A stretch of DNA of 64,000 bases from Nonomuraea soli (GCF_013761175.1 NZ_JACDUR010000003.1:496001-560000), one strand, 5' to 3'. Counted from the stretch's first letter, positions 24,892 to 32,728 are shown. Translations and numbers: made by a program. Notes: generated by a model from the sequence alone, not told the origin.

Positions 24892-25440
24892 GTGGAGAGA
24901 GCCGACGCCGCCCGCAACCGGGCCAAGATCCTCAAGGCCGCCGCCGAGCTGTTCGAGGCCAAGGGCGCGCCCAACGTGACCATGGAGGACATCGCCAAGG
25001 CCGCGGGAGTCGGGCGCGGCACGCTCTACCGCCGCTACCCCGACCGCTCCTCGATCGCCGTCGCCCTGCTCGACGAGCACGAGCGAGCCCTGCAGGAGAA
25101 GCTGATCCGCGGCGAGCCTCCCCTCGGCCCGGGAGCGCCGCCGGAGGAACGCCTGGCCGCCTTCTACGCCGCGATGGTCGAACTCCTCGAAGCCCACTCC
25201 CACCTCGTGCTCGGCGCCGAGACCGGCCGCTCCCGCTTCGAGACCGGCGCCTACGGCTTCTGGCGGGTGCACGTGCGCTCGCTCCTGCCCCCGGGCTCCG
25301 ACGCCCTGGTCGACATCCTGCTCGCACCCCTGGCCCCCGAGGTCTACAGCTACCAGCGCGAGCGCGGGCTGACCCCGGGGCAGATCACCGAAGCGCTCCG
25401 CATTACCTCTCGCGTAATCGCGGAGCCGCAGCGGAGCTGA
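24892..25440 (+). CDS. TetR family repressor
   Basis: 182 residues from GTG 24892. The N-terminal helix-turn-helix reads RAKILKAAAELFEAKG with MEDIAKAAGVGRGTLYRRYPDRSS, the TetR consensus; the C-terminal part is a helical ligand-binding domain. An ATG at 24868 is in frame but lies inside the operator, so the GTG, which sits 7 nt after a -10 box, is preferred. It probably represses itself and the azoR-SMR pair through the GTGGAC-type palindromes. The two following plus-strand genes may be co-transcribed. Confidence 0.85.
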   Translation: MERADAARNRAKILKAAAELFEAKGAPNVTMEDIAKAAGVGRGTLYRRYPDRSSIAVALLDEHERALQEKLIRGEPPLGPGAPPEERLAAFYAAMVELLEAHSHLVLGAETGRSRFETGAYGFWRVHVRSLLPPGSDALVDILLAPLAPEVYSYQRERGLTPGQITEALRITSRVIAEPQRS

Positions 25441-25482
25441 CAACGTAGTGGTCATCAGCGAAACGCCACCAAGGAGTTCGAA

Positions 25483-25890
25483 ATGACCGCCGTTGCCAAG
25501 ACCGTTGACCGTACAAGGTTCCTTCGACTCGCACTCGTGGTCGATGCCGTCGTCACCGGCGGCAACGGCCTGGCCTACCTGACCGCCGCCCCGCTGGTGA
25601 GCGAGTTCATCGGCACCGACGTCACCCTGCTGCGCGGAATCGGGGCCTTCCTGACCGTGTACGGCCTGGCGGTCGGATTCCTCGGCACCCGCCGGACGGT
25701 GCACCGCGCCGCCACCCAGGCGGTCATCGGGCTCAACATGGCCTGGACCCTGGCCAGCATCCTGGCGGTCGTGACCGGACTGCTGGAGTTCACCACCGTC
25801 GGCGCCGTCTGGGCGATCATGCAGGCCCTCACCGTGGCCGCCTTCGCCGAGCTGCAGATCATCGGCCTTCGCAAGACTGGAGTGAAGTGA
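25483..25890 (+). CDS. Four-helix integral membrane protein
   Basis: 135 residues with four hydrophobic segments (about 14-36, 48-66, 77-97 and 102-125). AAGGAG lies 7 nt before the ATG. It resembles small actinobacterial membrane proteins of unknown function often found next to SnoaL-like genes. The stop codon overlaps the next start, so it is coupled to the SnoaL-like gene; TetR lies 42 bp upstream on the same strand. Confidence 0.7.
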   Translation: MTAVAKTVDRTRFLRLALVVDAVVTGGNGLAYLTAAPLVSEFIGTDVTLLRGIGAFLTVYGLAVGFLGTRRTVHRAATQAVIGLNMAWTLASILAVVTGLLEFTTVGAVWAIMQALTVAAFAELQIIGLRKTGVK

Positions 25891-26240
25891 TGACCATCAT
25901 CGAGCGCTACCTCGCCGCCTGGAACGAGACCGACGCCGAGCTGCGGGCCAAGGCCGTGGCGGAGCTGTGGACCGAGGACGGCGTCTACACCGACCCGCTC
26001 GCGAACGTCACCGGGCACGAGGCCATCGCCGCCGTGATCGCCGGCGCCCAGCAGATGTTCCCCGGCCTGGTCTTCACCGCAGGACCACTCGACGACGCCC
26101 ACACCAACCTGGTGCGCTTCACCTGGCACCTGGGGCCCGAGGGCGGCGAGCCCATCGTGATCGGCTTCGACGTTCTCGACCTGGCGGAAGACGGCCGCAT
26201 CCGCAAGACCCTGGGCTTCCTCGACAAGGTGCCCGCATGA
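25890..26240 (+). CDS. SnoaL/NTF2-like protein
   Basis: 116 residues. The start IERYLAAWNETDAELRAKAVAELWTEDGVYTDP is the typical first helix and strand of the SnoaL-like cone fold used by polyketide cyclases, isomerases and many orphan enzymes. The ATG at 25890 has GGAG 7 nt upstream and overlaps the upstream stop. A specific reaction cannot be assigned. A strong terminator overlaps its stop codon. Confidence 0.8.
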   Translation: MTIIERYLAAWNETDAELRAKAVAELWTEDGVYTDPLANVTGHEAIAAVIAGAQQMFPGLVFTAGPLDDAHTNLVRFTWHLGPEGGEPIVIGFDVLDLAEDGRIRKTLGFLDKVPA

Positions 26241-26276
26241 GAAAAGGGCCCCCGCGATAGGGGGCCCTTTTCTCAT
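26237..26276. terminator. Bidirectional terminator, 17-bp perfect stem
   Basis: Arms 26237-26253 and 26260-26276 pair perfectly around a 6-nt loop, with A-rich and T-rich stem bases that provide a U tract on either strand. It closes the SnoaL-like gene on the plus strand and the SpoIIAA-like gene on the minus strand (stop at 26280). Confidence 0.9.
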
Positions 26277-26279
26277 GCC

Positions 26280-26642
26280 TCAGGCGATCAGCCACTGCCT
26301 GGCGCGGTCCTCATCGGCCAGACCGAAAACCTGGACCTCCGCGGGCATCAGGAACTTGAACGCCCGCACGGAATCCCTGATCCACTCGACGTCGGTGACG
26401 ACCGCGACCTTCTCGAAGTCCGACCAGTGGCCCAGCCCCAGCTTGGTGTCCTGCCACAGGGCCCCCGCCTCGTAACCCCGGTAGTCGGTGCCCAGCTCGA
26501 ACAGCAGCCGGATCTTCTTGTTGTCCATCAGCGCCTGGTCGATCGCGGGCACCAGCACGATGCGGTAGTCGTCCGCGGTGACCTCGCCCGCGGCCTGGAA
26601 TCCGATCGTTCCCCTGGGCAGCCCGGTAAGTGCTTCCATCAT
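26280..26642 (-). CDS. SpoIIAA-like/STAS-related protein
   Basis: 120 residues. The start MEALTGLPRGTIGFQAAGEVTADDY and the middle IRLLFELGTDYRGYEAGALWQD match the SpoIIAA-like family (DUF3478 type), which has a STAS fold without a clear phosphorylation site. The role is unknown, possibly protein-protein or ligand binding. The ATG at 26642 is chosen for AAAGG 8 nt upstream; an earlier in-frame start adds 14 residues outside the family. Confidence 0.75.
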   Translation of the reverse strand: MMEALTGLPRGTIGFQAAGEVTADDYRIVLVPAIDQALMDNKKIRLLFELGTDYRGYEAGALWQDTKLGLGHWSDFEKVAVVTDVEWIRDSVRAFKFLMPAEVQVFGLADEDRARQWLIA

Positions 26643-26769
26643 GTTTTCGACCTTTCCCGGGCCTTCGATGGCGAAGACGGACAAGGGTGGTTTTTGCCGC
26701 CCGCTTTGATGTCCGCATGTCGAGACCGAGAGTTATGCTGGCCGATATTCATGTGTGAGAGGGCCGTGC

Positions 26770-27582
26770 ATGCGCGAAACCGAATGGGTGCCGAGCGGCA
26801 TCGACACATGGACCCCGAACGGTGCGCGCATTTACGACTACATGCTCGGCGGCCACGACAACTACCCCGCTGACCGCGCCGCCGCCGACCGCATGCTCCA
26901 GTCGAATCCCGCCGCGCCGCGCACCGCGATGGCCAACCGCGACTTCCTCGGCCGGGTCGTCAGCCACCTGGCGGGCGAGGTCGGCATCACGCAGTTCCTC
27001 GACGTCGGCTCCGGGCTGCCGACCCAGCGCAACGTGCACGAGGTCGCGCAGGAGAGCAACAGGGACGCCCGAATCGTCTACGTCGACCGCGACCCGACCG
27101 TCATACGACACAGCCAGGCGCTTCTGGAGCGCCACGGCGTGCGCAACGCCATCGCCTTCGAGGGCGACCTGCGCTCGCCCGGCCGCATCCTCACCCACCC
27201 GAACATCACCGGCTTCCTCGACTTCAACCGGCCCGTGGCCGTTTTGCTGGTCGCGATCCTGCACTTCGTCTCCGACGAGGAGGACGCGCACGGCATCGTG
27301 CGCCGGCTGGCCAGCGTGCTGGTGCCCGGCAGCCACCTGGTGATCTCGCACACGACCGACGAGTCGCCGCCCGACGTGATGGAGGCCGCCCAGCAGGGAT
27401 TCCGGCTGGCCGGCAGCCCGCTCACCCCTCGCTCGCGTGCCGGCATCAGCCGCTTCTTCACCGGGTTCGACCTGCTGGAGCCGGGGCTGGTCGACGTACG
27501 CGACTGGCGGCCTGCCCTGCGCACCGACCAGGCGTGGCCCTCGGGCTGGACCATCGCCGGCGGAGTGGGCGCCCGGCCCTAG
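26770..27582 (+). CDS. SAM-dependent methyltransferase, DUF574/SAV_2177 family
   Basis: 270 residues. Family landmarks: ARIYDYMLGGHDNYPADR near the N-terminus, FLDVGSGLPTQRNVHEVAQ as the SAM loop, VYVDRDPTVIRH, and HFVSDEEDAHGIV. This family is expanded in Streptomyces, Nonomuraea and relatives; acceptors are unknown. GAGAGGG lies 6 nt before the chosen ATG. It ends tail-to-tail against another methyltransferase with no gap. Confidence 0.9.
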   Translation: MRETEWVPSGIDTWTPNGARIYDYMLGGHDNYPADRAAADRMLQSNPAAPRTAMANRDFLGRVVSHLAGEVGITQFLDVGSGLPTQRNVHEVAQESNRDARIVYVDRDPTVIRHSQALLERHGVRNAIAFEGDLRSPGRILTHPNITGFLDFNRPVAVLLVAILHFVSDEEDAHGIVRRLASVLVPGSHLVISHTTDESPPDVMEAAQQGFRLAGSPLTPRSRAGISRFFTGFDLLEPGLVDVRDWRPALRTDQAWPSGWTIAGGVGARP

Positions 27583-28326
27583 TCACGGCCGGGTGGCCGA
27601 GGCGACGAAGAGCGGCAGCGCCACGAAGAACCGGTCGCGACGCACCCGGTCGGCCTGCTCCTCCGTCCAGGAGCCGAACTGTTCCCGCGTGATCGCGCCC
27701 ATGTCCAGCGCTCCCTGAGCCAGGCCCATGATCAGGGGAAGGACGAGGCCCTCGGTGAAGACCTCGGTGTGCGCCTCGACCTCCACCCCGGTGAACCCGG
27801 CGTCCAGCAGCATGTTGCGGTACCTGCGGGCAGCGCGCGGGTCGGTGACCTGGTCGGCGCGGGCGTGCACGATCGTCCGCGTCAGCTCGGGCCGGCCGGA
27901 GTCGATGACGAACGCGTCCCAGTCCTGGCCGACCAGGACGATCCGCCCGCCGGGCGCGAGCACACGTGCCGCCTCCCGGAGCGCGCGCGGAGCGTCGTCG
28001 AGCACGTGGACCACCTTGTCGGCCCGGTATCCGGCGACCGTGCCGTCGTCCAGGGGCAGGTCGTAGGCGCCGGCGATCCTGAAGTCCTGGCCGGGGTACC
28101 TCTGCCTGGCGATGGTGATCATCTCTTCCGCGAGGTCCACGCCGATCGCGCTGGCACCGAGCTCGTCGAGTTCCGAGACGGCCCGGCCGGCGCCGCAGCC
28201 CACGTCGACCACCGTGGCGCCGGACCACGGCCGGAGCAGGTCGTAGGAGCGGCCGCGCAGCCGGGTGGCGGACGGCAGGTTCTCGATCGCGTCGAGCAGC
28301 GTGATGAGATCGGCGATGTTCGTCAT
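27583..28326 (-). CDS. Class I SAM-dependent methyltransferase
   Basis: 247 residues. Motif I is VVDVGCGAGRAV, followed by GVDLAEEMI, AGAYDLPLDDGTV and VLAPGGRIVLVG, the standard class I order (UbiE-like). The acceptor is unknown. The ATG at 28326 is preferred: it follows an AATGCT -10-like box by 6 nt and leaves an inverted repeat free as an operator; a TTG at 28347 is the alternative. The promoter spacing of 19 bp points to a MerR-type activator. Confidence 0.8.
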   Translation of the reverse strand: MTNIADLITLLDAIENLPSATRLRGRSYDLLRPWSGATVVDVGCGAGRAVSELDELGASAIGVDLAEEMITIARQRYPGQDFRIAGAYDLPLDDGTVAGYRADKVVHVLDDAPRALREAARVLAPGGRIVLVGQDWDAFVIDSGRPELTRTIVHARADQVTDPRAARRYRNMLLDAGFTGVEVEAHTEVFTEGLVLPLIMGLAQGALDMGAITREQFGSWTEEQADRVRRDRFFVALPLFVASATRP

Positions 28327-28332
28327 ACAGCC

Positions 28333-28363
28333 AGCATTGACGTTCAAGCCGACTTGAAGTCAA
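28333..28363 (-). promoter_or_regulatory. MerR-like promoter of the methyltransferase gene
   Basis: An inverted repeat TTGACTTCAAG / CTTGAACGTCAA (28337-28363) lies between a -35 TTGACT and a -10 AATGCT (28333-28338) separated by 19 bp. The long spacer carrying a dyad is the hallmark of MerR-activated promoters. No merR gene is adjacent; the only one in the window is at 37577. Confidence 0.5.
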
Positions 28364-28454
28364 GGCAAAGGCTGCCGGCCTCTGCCCTTGCGCCATAGCC
28401 TGGGTGGGAAAACCTGGACATGCCGCACGAACCCGCTGACCATCAGGAGTGAAC

Positions 28455-28841
28455 ATGCCCTTGCAGGCGAGCGTCATCATGCTGGGTGTCAAGGACGTCG
28501 AGCGTGCCAGGGAGTTCTACGTCGAGGGCATGGGCGCTCGGGTCGTGCAGGCCTATCCGGGATTCGTGCGGTGCGGGCTGGGTGAGGGTTCCTCCGACCT
28601 GGCGCTCTACGAGTGGGACGCGGTCGCGCAGGACGCCGGGGTTTCCGCCGAGGGCTTCGGCTTCCGCGGGTTCGCCGTCCATCACCTCGCAGACTCCAGG
28701 GAAGAGGTCGACGCGCTCGTGGAGGCCGCCCAGGCCGCGGGCGCCACCGTGGTCAGGGCCCCGGCCGAGGCCGCGTGGGGCGGTTACGACGGCGTGTTCG
28801 CCGACCCCGACGGCTACCTGTGGAAGATCGCCAGCGCCTGA
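28455..28841 (+). CDS. VOC family (glyoxalase/dioxygenase fold) protein
   Basis: 128 residues, two beta-alpha-beta-beta-beta modules. VIMLGVKDVERAREFYVEGMGA begins the first and GYDGVFADPDGYLWKIA ends the second, as in single-domain VOC proteins such as bleomycin-resistance or glyoxalase-like proteins. AGGAG precedes the ATG by 5-6 nt. The substrate is unknown. It overlaps the M56 peptidase gene tail-to-tail by 28 bp. Confidence 0.85.
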   Translation: MPLQASVIMLGVKDVERAREFYVEGMGARVVQAYPGFVRCGLGEGSSDLALYEWDAVAQDAGVSAEGFGFRGFAVHHLADSREEVDALVEAAQAAGATVVRAPAEAAWGGYDGVFADPDGYLWKIASA

Positions 28842-29689
28842 GCGCACATCTCGTGCATGAATCCCGAGGTGGCCGCCGCGGTCACCCCGAGGACGACCAG
28901 GGCGAGCAGGCTGAGCGCCAGCCGGGGGCCGCCCACTGCGGGAAGGCCCTCCTGCGTGCCCGACTCCAGCTGGATCAGCCGCGCGTCGAGGGCCGACGGC
29001 TCCGCCATCGCCGCGGCGCCCGCAGCACAGGCGTGGGGCACCTCGACGGCCTTGAGCAGGGCTCCGGCCAGGGCGCGCCTGCCGTACCCGGCGATGGCGC
29101 GGCGGTCGGCCGCCAGCTCGCGGCCGACCACGAACCTGTGCCGCAGGGCGGGAAGGGCCGGGAGGAAGAAGCCGGGCAGGGTCAGGGCGGTGCTCAGGAG
29201 CACGCGCAGCGGGTCTCGGCACTCGACGTGCGACTGCTCGTGCGCCAGGACCGCCGCCAGTTCCTCTCGCGTCAGCGCCTCGACGAGCCCGGTGCTGACG
29301 GCCACGCGCGGTCTGCGCACGCCGTACGTCAGCGCCCACGGACGCGGGTCGGCGACCAGGCGGATCCGCCGCACGCCCGCCTCGGCCGCGACCTCGGTCA
29401 GGAGCGCGGGCGCATCGACGCTCCCGGCGCGCAGGTCGCGATGCAGCCGCCGGGTCGCGCGGCTCGTGCGCCGCAGCGCCCGCACGGCCGTCGCCAGGAC
29501 GGCCCAGGCCACGCAGGTGAGCACGGTCACCGCGAGCAGCGCCTCCGGAGGGGCCGCCGCCGTGCCACCGAACCACAACGTCAGCGCGGTCGGCAGGAAG
29601 TCGGCGATCAGCGCGAACGCCGACAATGCCGTGACGGCCAGCGCGACCAGCTGCCAGAACGCCCGCCCTCCGGCATCGAGGCACCTCAC
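28814..29689 (-). CDS. M56 family (BlaR1-like) membrane zinc peptidase
   Basis: 291 residues. Three N-terminal hydrophobic segments are followed by a zinc protease domain with HEQSH (His150, Glu151, His154), then ELAADRRAI supplying the third ligand, and a C-terminal membrane helix. There is no penicillin-binding sensor domain. Its GTG overlaps the stop of the BlaI-type repressor gene, the classic blaI-blaR arrangement in which the peptidase inactivates the repressor. The inducing signal is unknown. Confidence 0.88.
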   Translation of the reverse strand: MRCLDAGGRAFWQLVALAVTALSAFALIADFLPTALTLWFGGTAAAPPEALLAVTVLTCVAWAVLATAVRALRRTSRATRRLHRDLRAGSVDAPALLTEVAAEAGVRRIRLVADPRPWALTYGVRRPRVAVSTGLVEALTREELAAVLAHEQSHVECRDPLRVLLSTALTLPGFFLPALPALRHRFVVGRELAADRRAIAGYGRRALAGALLKAVEVPHACAAGAAAMAEPSALDARLIQLESGTQEGLPAVGGPRLALSLLALVVLGVTAAATSGFMHEMCAQALAIFHR

Positions 29690-30051
29690 GACTCCACCTC
29701 CAGCAGGCGCCGCAGCCTCTCGCGCGCCGACGGGTCGGCGTCGACCTGGTCGACGAAACGCGCGATGGCCGCGTCGCCGAAGTCACGCAGGACGTTTCGT
29801 ACGGCTATCGCGGCGGCGTCGGGCAACGCCGCCTGGTAGGCGAACCCGCGCCCCAGCGGCTCACGGGACAGGATGCCCTTGTCCGCCAGGCGGCTCATCA
29901 CCGTCATCACCGTCGTGTAGGCCAGGGTCGGCTCCCTGCCGGAGTTCAGCGCGCCGAGCACCTGGCGCACGGTCAGCGCGCCGTCGGCCGCCCACAGCAC
30001 CCGCATGATCTCCGCCTCCAGCGGGCCGAGCACCTTGGCCAGATCCGTCAC
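29686..30051 (-). CDS. BlaI/MecI family repressor
   Basis: 121 residues. The winged helix starts LGPLEAEIMRVLWAADGALTVRQVLGAL and continues TLAYTTVMTVMSRLADKGIL, the BlaI signature; the C-terminal helices form the dimer. It lies directly upstream of and overlapping the M56 peptidase that should remove it. A divergent methyltransferase gene begins 70 bp away, and two identical-format dyads in between are the expected operators. GTG start with GGAAG upstream. Confidence 0.88.
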   Translation of the reverse strand: MTDLAKVLGPLEAEIMRVLWAADGALTVRQVLGALNSGREPTLAYTTVMTVMSRLADKGILSREPLGRGFAYQAALPDAAAIAVRNVLRDFGDAAIARFVDQVDADPSARERLRRLLEVES

Positions 30052-30064
30052 GCTTCCATCTTCC

Positions 30065-30108
30065 TACTAGCCGCATGTAGTAGCAATATCTACTATAGAA
30101 ACGTAGTA
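30065..30108. promoter_or_regulatory. Twin BlaI operators, TACTA-N8-TAGTA
   Basis: TACTA-N8-TAGTA occurs twice, at 30065-30082 and 30091-30108, centres 26 bp apart (about 2.5 helical turns), in the gap between the repressor gene and a divergent methyltransferase gene. This TAC/GTA dyad is the form expected for an actinobacterial BlaI site; dual control of both directions is inferred. Confidence 0.75.
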
Positions 30109-30121
30109 GTCGGAGGTGGCG

Positions 30122-30766
30122 ATGATGAACGAGCTCTCCAGGTTCCAGCACCCGCGGTTCGCCCGCATGTACGTCGACGCGTCGGCGGTCGCCGACAAGC
30201 GTGGCGGCCGCGAACACCGGCGGCGCCAGCTCACCGGGCTGAGCGGCAGGGTCGTCGAGATCGGCGCGGGCAACGGCCGCAACTTCGCCCTCTACCCCGG
30301 CACGGTCACCGAGGTCGTCGCCGTCGAACCCGACGACACGCTGCGCTCGGTCGCCGAGGACGCCGCCAGGAGCGCCCCGGTGACCGTCCACGTGATGGCC
30401 GGTCATGCCGAGGCGCTCCCCGACGGCCCCTTCGACGCGGCCGTGGCCTCCCTGGTGTTGTGCACCGTGCCGTCGATCGAGCGAGCCCTGGCGGAGATCG
30501 CCCGCGTGCTCCGTCCCGGCGGCGAGCTGCGGTTCTACGAGCACGTGCGGTCGAGCAACCCGGTCTTCGGGCTGCTCGAAGACCTGATCGCCCCGCTGTG
30601 GCGCAGGGCGGCCGCGGGCTGCCACCCCAACCGGGACTCGGTGGCGGCGATCGAGCGGGCCGGGTTCTCGGTCGACGCCGTTGACAGGTTCGCCTTCGCG
30701 CCGCAGCCGGTGATCCCCCGCACCGCTCACGTCATCGGCCGGGCACTGCTCACCCGCGCGCGATAG
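30122..30766 (+). CDS. Class I SAM-dependent methyltransferase in the BlaI regulon
   Basis: 214 residues; GGAGG lies 5 nt before the ATG at 30122 (8 nt before a second ATG at 30125). Motif I is VVEIGAGNGRNF, then VVAVEPDDTL and VLRPGGELRFYEHV, a UbiE/MenG-like class I fold. The C-terminal CHPNRDSVAAIERAGF is seen in phospholipid- or thiol-methyltransferase-like proteins, but the acceptor is not known. Its promoter shares the twin dyads with blaI, so it is probably derepressed together with the blaI-M56 pair. Confidence 0.82.
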   Translation: MMNELSRFQHPRFARMYVDASAVADKRGGREHRRRQLTGLSGRVVEIGAGNGRNFALYPGTVTEVVAVEPDDTLRSVAEDAARSAPVTVHVMAGHAEALPDGPFDAAVASLVLCTVPSIERALAEIARVLRPGGELRFYEHVRSSNPVFGLLEDLIAPLWRRAAAGCHPNRDSVAAIERAGFSVDAVDRFAFAPQPVIPRTAHVIGRALLTRAR

Positions 30767-30802
30767 GCCCTCGTCTTGGTCGTCTGGTAGGGATCGACGT
30801 GT

Positions 30803-30987
30803 CGCTGAAGTCGCGCACCACGGCGCCGATGAGGTTCGTCGAGGCTCCGCGCAGTCCCCGCGCCAGCGGGTTGGGCGATAGCCCAACTCCCTGGCCGTGC
30901 GCAGCACCCGCTCGCGAGTCTCGGGCGCGATGGGCACGGCGGTGGGCGCCCCGCTCAGGACTCGGGACACTGTGCGGAGCCGGGCAA
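30803..30987 (-). pseudogene. LacI family regulator, frameshifted and truncated
   Basis: On the minus strand the sequence reads TVSRVLSGAPTAVP and, further on, ERVLRTARELGYRP, the end of a LacI helix-turn-helix with its hinge. After about 30870 the frame shifts by one base and continues NPLARGLRGASTNLIG then AVVRDFSD, the typical start of the LacI sugar-binding domain; an AAC codon has evidently lost one base. Sequence before the helix-turn-helix and after DFSD is missing. This is the decayed 5' end of a lacI-type gene; the genes it once controlled are not identifiable. Confidence 0.75.
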
Positions 30988-31002
30988 GGGCTTGCGCATA
31001 AC

Positions 31003-31016
31003 TCTATCTAGGTAGA
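31003..31016 (+). promoter_or_regulatory. TCTAYCTAGRTAGA palindrome upstream of the PadR gene
   Basis: A 14-bp near-perfect palindrome centred on CTAG, 11 bp before the PadR start codon. PadR-family repressors commonly bind such short dyads and regulate themselves. Confidence 0.5.
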
Positions 31017-31026
31017 CATTGGTGTC

Positions 31027-31377
31027 ATGGCTCGCGCACGACGTCCCTCCCCGCAGACCGCGGCCGTGCTCTCCGCCCTCGCCTCCACGGGCGCGGGCTG
31101 GAGCCACGGCTACGACCTCTGCCGCGTACTCGGGCTGAAGGCCGGCACGGTCTACCCGATCCTGATCCGGCTGGCGGAACGCGGGCTGGTGGAGACCTCA
31201 TGGGAGACCGATCCGCCTCGCGGGAGGCCCGCCCGGCACCTCTACCGGCTCACCACGGCGGGCGCGGAATTCGCTCGCGCGGTCGCTTCTTCCGCCGCCG
31301 CGTCCGCCGTCGCCGCGTCCGCCCGTGACGGCGGCGCGCCGCGGATGGGCCGACGCCTCGCTCCCGGCGCAGGCTGA
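31027..31377 (+). CDS. PadR family transcriptional regulator
   Basis: 116 residues. The winged helix is clear: VLSALASTGAGWSHGYDLCRVLGLKAGTVYP and LIRLAERGLVET, then GRPARHLYRLT as the wing. The C-terminal dimer helix is short and Ala/Ser-rich. It probably controls itself and the membrane protein gene 112 bp downstream, a common pairing for PadR regulators. The spacer between them is a GC hexamer repeat. Confidence 0.85.
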   Translation: MARARRPSPQTAAVLSALASTGAGWSHGYDLCRVLGLKAGTVYPILIRLAERGLVETSWETDPPRGRPARHLYRLTTAGAEFARAVASSAAASAVAASARDGGAPRMGRRLAPGAG

Positions 31378-31412
31378 TCCCGCACTTCCGCACCCCGCAC
31401 CCGCCGCAACCC

Positions 31413-31452
31413 GCCCCGCGCCCGCGCCCGCACCCGCACCCGCACCCGCACG
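31413..31452 (+). repeat. Hexamer repeat (CCCGCG/CCCGCA) between PadR and membrane gene
   Basis: About six copies of CCCGCR in a row, in the 112-bp gap between the PadR gene and the membrane protein start. It is noncoding if the start at 31490 is right. A slippage-prone tract of this kind could change spacing between strains. Confidence 0.55.
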
Positions 31453-31489
31453 ACTCGACCACGACACCCGTCCGAGCCCGGAGGCCCCG

Positions 31490-32728
31490 ATGCTCCTCCC
31501 CCTCCTCTTCCTGGTGGTGATCGCACCGGCGCCCCTGCTCGCGATCGTCGTGCTCGCGAGCCGTGTGCGCGGCGCCGTACGCCGCGACGGCGCGGGCGCG
31601 CTCGCCACCCGCGCCGTCGCCGCGATACGGCGAGGTACGGCACGGCCCGTGTGGCCGGGGCTCACCGCCGTCGTCGTCGCCACCGCCGCGCTCACCGCCC
31701 TGTTCGAGCAGGCCTACCTCGCCACCGTCACGCAAGGGCCGCGCCTGGGCTTCGACGTGGCACTCCTGGGGATCACCCTCGGCCTGGTCGCGATGATCGT
31801 GTGCGCCCTGCTCTCGGCGGCGGGCGCGGCGGCCGTGGCCCGCGCCCGTGGGTTCGCGGCCGGGACGGTCGCCGGAGTGCTCGCCCTGGTCGCCGTCGCC
31901 GCGGGCGCGGCCCTGGCGCATCTGCCGCTGCGGGCCGCCTACCTGGCCGATCCCGGCGGCTTCCCCCTCGTGCCGAATCTCGCCGACGGTGACCTGCTGA
32001 TTCCCGTCGAGGCCTTCCTCTTCCTGCTGACGCTGGCTCTGCCCTGGCCGGTGCTGGGAGCGGCGCTGCGCACCGGGAGTCCGCGGAGGCGGGTGCGCGA
32101 CGGCTGGCAGTTGCTGCTCGACCTGGCCACCGCCGACCTTCCCGCCGGCCGTACGGCCTGGGGCGCAGCCCTGCGGGCCGAGCTCGCGGTCATCGACGCG
32201 CCTGCCGAGCGCAGGCGGTTCGCTCTGGGCGGCACGTGGACGGCGTTGTGGTCGGGCCCGCCACGACATGCCTGGGTGGGAGCCGCCGCGGTGGCCGCCC
32301 TGGTGGCAGCCGGGTCGTTCGGAGCCTCCCGCTGGTCGCTGGCGCACGACCGGGGCGGCGTGTTGTCGTTCTGGGCCGTCGTGCCCGGCCTGCTGCTGCT
32401 CGCGCTCACGCTGGGCACCTCGTGGCGGGTGCGCTCCTTCGGCGCAGGGCTGCGGGCGGGGGCTCTGGCCGGGTTCGCCGCGCTGGTGGCGGTGCTCGCC
32501 GTGGGGATACCCGAGGCCATCGTCTGGGCGGAGCGGCGGGCGGGCTATTTGAGCACCGGCGACGCCGTACCGCCGTCATGGGAGGCCGCCGTCCTGGACG
32601 TGGTGCGGCCGGAGTTCCTGGTCGCCATGATCGGCTTCTGGGCGATCGGGGCCGTGGGCGGCGCCGCCCTCGGCACGGCTCTCGGGCGCGAACGCCACGG
32701 CGAGCACGTGCCGCAGAAGGTGCAGTAG
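31490..32728 (+). CDS. Multi-pass membrane protein, PadR partner
   Basis: 412 residues with about ten hydrophobic segments and an Arg-rich middle loop (RTGSPRRRVRDGWQLLLDLA). GGAGG lies 7 nt before the ATG at 31490; the open frame from 31325 would include Ala-Pro repeats and is rejected. Membrane proteins of this sort are often encoded beside PadR regulators; no transporter family is recognised. Confidence 0.75.
   Translation: MLLPLLFLVVIAPAPLLAIVVLASRVRGAVRRDGAGALATRAVAAIRRGTARPVWPGLTAVVVATAALTALFEQAYLATVTQGPRLGFDVALLGITLGLVAMIVCALLSAAGAAAVARARGFAAGTVAGVLALVAVAAGAALAHLPLRAAYLADPGGFPLVPNLADGDLLIPVEAFLFLLTLALPWPVLGAALRTGSPRRRVRDGWQLLLDLATADLPAGRTAWGAALRAELAVIDAPAERRRFALGGTWTALWSGPPRHAWVGAAAVAALVAAGSFGASRWSLAHDRGGVLSFWAVVPGLLLLALTLGTSWRVRSFGAGLRAGALAGFAALVAVLAVGIPEAIVWAERRAGYLSTGDAVPPSWEAAVLDVVRPEFLVAMIGFWAIGAVGGAALGTALGRERHGEHVPQKVQ

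Noticed and set aside
30803..31020. Mobile element next to the LacI remnant
   Set aside because: No terminal repeats, no transposase frame and no target duplication are visible; simple decay explains the remnant.
31413..31452. CCCGCR hexamer run as a CRISPR or structured RNA
   Set aside because: Units are short, uninterrupted and without spacers; a simple microsatellite.
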